The position numbers and the translations under genes were made by a program. A DNA stretch of 64,000 nt from Clavelina lepadiformis. Taxonomy: Eukaryota; Chordata; Ascidiacea; Aplousobranchia; Clavelinidae. Of the stretch, positions 60,841-64,000 are shown one piece after another; within the stretch, counting starts at the first letter, position 1; each line of letters opens with the position of its first letter. Under the pieces are notes generated by a model. The model ran no database searches, had not been told where the DNA came from, and saw only the letters and a program-made list of their open reading frames with translations. The stretch lies in the NCBI RefSeq assembly GCF_947623445.1, contig NC_135247.1, positions 560,501-624,500 of the forward strand, read 5' to 3'.

Positions 60841-63800
60841 TCGTGACCTAGCTACGCCTACGTCTCCACGGTGAATTGAACCGTTCGCGCGTCACAAGGT
60901 TTTGTGGCGGTTAACATGAGCGAACCATTTTGTTGAATCACTCAACCTAACGGTAAGCTATTACCACTTATAGGAATGTCGGTCAACCGTAAAAATCAAG
61001 CGTTTTTGATAAAAATTGTTTCGTATTCTGTCTTGGCTATTTTGACATGTAGCACTAAACACGTTCACGTATTTAACACGACTGAACGATTGCAGGAATT
61101 TGCCACTATGTAATGGGTAAGATGTTAACGTTTGCTGCCTTTTGTTCAGTTTGTTGTTAAACTAGAGTTTCCTAGTTAACTATAAGCTAGTTTCAACTAA
61201 ATTTCAAGCATTAAAGTAAACTTCTGTTATTTACTTTAGTTTGACTTTCTGTTAACCTAAGCGCCTATATTTGAAAATATATCGTTCCGGTTCATTTTTA
61301 TGCAGAGTTCAAATTAAATTCCAAAAGTTTTCAAAATCTGCCTTCAACAACATTACCTTCTAAAAGTATGAAACTAAAGATGTCCAATAATTATATTTAT
61401 TGTAATGGGAAAAGCTGAAACAAAGCAGTTCAATAATTGTAGCTGTCTCACAAAACGCGTATAAGTGTTGCGTCATAACAATCGTGCACGAAATACAACA
61501 AGAAATGGGAGCGGTGAAATGATAACTAAACGAAAGTAGCAGTTTTTGTTCCTGCTTACTTGGCAAGTATAATATCCAGTTAGTTGGCGACCTAGCCAGG
61601 ACCAACTGTTTGAGTGAAGCAGTTGAGCACCGAGGCAGGGCTGTTAACAAGTAAGTTTTTTTACTCTTTTTTGAGCCATTCCAGCACTGCCAGAAGATCT
61701 AAGCTATTGTTAACTATAGAGAACTTACACCAATAGTTTGTCTTCAAATGTACTTCGGAAATAATCCTCCAAATTGACAACCATTTTGTAAGTTTTGAAT
61801 AATTATCCTAACGTATTACTACTCACAATGCTTACAAAGTTTAATTTTCTTTACCAACAAGCCTATAGAAAAAGTCAAAAAGCAAAATAATGAGCTTTAC
61901 AATAAGCTACATATCCTGGACAGATTTCCTACAATGCTAACCACGTAAATAATGAAAGAAATTTTCTCTAACAAAGTAAGGAGGAATTGAATAGGTTTGT
62001 AGGTTGACGTGGAAATCTTATATAGGCTATACGCGTTTTGTGCACAATCAGACGATACATTTGTATATTAGACCCCAGCTACTTGAATTGTGACGTCATT
62101 TTGTTGTGCACTGCAGCACTCGACCAGGCTGCCAGCTTATATACTCCGGGAGGGCGTAGGCCTATATAGTGCAAAATCAAAACGACAAATATTGTTTTTG
62201 AGCATTTCAGATAAGGAACCTTATCGTTGCTAACGGTACAGCAGCAGTAGTAAAGTTATTACAATTACTTTATTACAGTATACAGTACAAAAACGATTTT
62301 CATGAGCTTTGGGAATAAAGCATGATTTCACTTGGATGCTCGTTGCCAATAACAACCTATGTTTGTGGTAACCGTTGCTTCTTTTTATTAAATATTTAGG
62401 ATAATACAGTATACGAAATTTCAAAAGCTATTAAACTACCTAAAGAAAAATATAAAATAGTTGTCGGGAACTAAAAAATAAATCATTACTAAACTATATT
62501 GGACAAAAGATATATTTTGTATTTAAAAGCAATAATTTATGGCTCCTTTTTCTGACAATTTAACATCTATCAAAAAGAAATAAATTGAATTTTACATACT
62601 ACTGTACATTGAAGATTGCCAAAAAAACAAAAATTACAATGGTAAAGTTTTTAGGTTTATCGTTTCCATAAACAGCAAGACCGTAGCGAGGGTAACAGTT
62701 TTACAAGACAAATTAGTTAATTAGTCCTGACATGTTGTTAAATGCAGTTTATCACTTGAAAATGTTTAGTGCCAGAATTCCAAAAAATAGCCTACGGCGG
62801 CAGGTACTTCATTTTCCTCATTAACTTACAATATCGTACAAAAAGGTAGCTACGGCTTACAACAAGAGTGATTGTAAAATAAGATAAATAGAATTACACC
62901 CTATTACGCAAAACGAACACAAGAGTCCGTTTAGCATATGAGTTGTATAGTAACTCACGAACTCCAAATACAGTAGGCTACTGTAGCCTACTTTGTTTCT
63001 AAGAATGGGCTTGTTTTGAGGTAATTGGAAAATAGCCCAACTTAAGATACCTTTTCAAATTAAATAGTTCGGAAAACTAAGGGAAAATTTTGGAGAATTT
63101 TTTCAGATCTTAACGTTGATTGCTATACAGCTTAAATCTAAATTGTTGATATTGATATAAAGAAACGTTTTTTCTTTAATTTTTATTTAGATACAACATG
63201 GTTTCTAAAGTAAACTCCACAAAAGACCTAATCATACAACTAATTGTCGCGATGCGGCTTTGAGCAGGCAGACAGAGTCATTAAAAAATTCGCGGCAGTA
63301 GAAATTCGTCACGAAATGTTCATTGAAACAAAAAAACACTATGATGGTCTTATGTAATCGCGGACAGGACACCCTCTGTTAAATAGGCTGTCACCATTTC
63401 TTATTTACGAAAGCCAGAAGGCAACAGCGCAGATATGTCTACTGTATTTCTTTCTTTTGTTCTTCTTCATTCAGGCTTGTCAGATTACACAATGTTTGAG
63501 AATAATGCTGGTAATCGCTCGTCGAGTAGGCTGTAACTTTACTGGTAAAGCAAAACATTTGTAAGCAACATACTAGGTTTAAGCTTAATCAAAACTAGTA
63601 TTTTGGCAGGAATGTTAAACTTGGTTTAAGCCCCAAAGGCTATGGCTGGTCGCCAGATTTCAGTTGTAATATTCTTCGTAGCCAACTAAGGGGCATTTCC
63701 TTCAGCAGCTTTGTGACGATTAAAAGAAGAGACAGTAGGCTACCTTATTCTAACATGAGTGACGTTACACAAGTGGTAAGTGCAGTAGCAATAACAATGT

Positions 63801-63976
63801 GATTGCAGCTGCGACTTCCAAATGACACAGCTTAATAACAAAACGTAGTTTACGAAGAATAGGCCTAGTTATAAAACATCGATAGGATTAAGGTTAAGTG
63901 CAACAGTGAAGTAGCCGTTTATCGATATTTTTCATACAGTAGTTAAAAACAATAAAATGCTACTTGTCTCTTCCAG
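60841..63976. other. right-hand 3 kb, no gene recognised
   Basis: It includes a GC-richer patch near 60850-60960 that could be a promoter or leader of a plus-strand gene (a GGTAAGC donor-like site lies near 60952), a second copy of the small inverted-repeat element, and AT-rich DNA. No coding exon is convincing before the right edge. Confidence 0.35.
62038..62122. mobile_element. small inverted-repeat element (MITE), copy 2
   Basis: GTGCACAATCAGACGATACA, then TTTGTATATTAGACCCCAGC, then TGAATTGTGACGTCATTT and GTTGTGCACTGCAGCACT align in order with the element at 26073-26166, with many substitutions. The terminal inverted repeats are less exact than in copy 1. Confidence 0.55.
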
Positions 63977-64000
63977 ATTCGGCAGTTCCGAGCCGAAGAA
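63977..64000 (+). CDS. possible exon start cut by the window edge
   Basis: A strong acceptor (TTGTCTCTTCCAG) is followed by 24 bases that read IRQFRAEE in one open frame. The exon, if real, continues beyond the window. Nothing more can be said about the gene. Confidence 0.3.

Noticed and set aside
61360-61650. 96-codon minus-strand frame
   Set aside because: Low-complexity, cysteine- and serine-rich translation with no domain, no splice context and no conservation evidence.
1-64000. Retroviral, LTR or Polinton-type elements
   Set aside because: No recognisable gag, pol, integrase, capsid or envelope frames and no long direct terminal repeats were seen in the window.

Overview
The window looks like AT-rich nuclear DNA of an invertebrate chordate, most likely an ascidian tunicate (Ciona-like). 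Genes are built from many short exons separated by short GT-AG introns. Several products have clear animal or chordate counterparts (cyclin Y, BCL10, ATP synthase coupling factor 6, SPATA24, RAB11-FIP3/4). The gaps hold decayed DNA-transposon relics and the motif TGACGTCA recurs. The species is inferred from gene content and architecture; no search was run.

Layout. 0.3-11.1 kb (+): a possible 50-codon ORF, then a tandem cluster of leucine-rich-repeat (LRR) membrane receptors. LRR-A is complete (7 exons). LRR-B is a near-identical copy of only exons 4-7 of LRR-A. LRR-C is a complete diverged paralogue with a phosphotyrosine-type tail. 14.1-20.0 kb (-): a 23-exon secreted protein with two CUB domains, about 16 EGF repeats and a short coiled coil. 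20.8-25.6 kb (-): a 19-exon-plus gene of unrecognised family with degenerate EF-hand-like helices. 29.2-32.0 kb (+): an 8-exon class A GPCR with an in-frame TGA at the TM4 tryptophan position. 33.5-38.0 kb (-): cyclin Y. 42.2-45.0 kb (+): a BCL10-like CARD adaptor. 45.6-46.3 kb (-): ATP synthase coupling factor 6. 48.5-49.1 kb (+): SPATA24-like, coding region without introns. 52.2-53.9 kb (-): RAB11-FIP3/4-like effector. 55.4-60.9 kb: repeat-rich block with hAT-like relics, a tRNA-like SINE, a 2.5 kb AGCTAGTT array, tRNA-Arg(UCU), tRNA-Ser(UGA), a Tigger-like element and a 26-bp minisatellite. The last 3 kb is apparently non-coding until a probable exon start at the right edge.

The genes do not form one pathway. 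A loose theme is recognition and signalling: LRR receptors, one with three YFN (GRB2-type) motifs, a CUB/EGF secreted protein, a GPCR, and a CARD adaptor with two PPxY motifs. The most notable items are the half-copied LRR receptor whose duplication begins exactly at a splice acceptor, the GPCR stop codon at W4.50, and the tRNA-Arg gene that reads into a long satellite lacking any Pol III terminator. Exon boundaries were called by eye from splice signals, phase continuity and domain sense.
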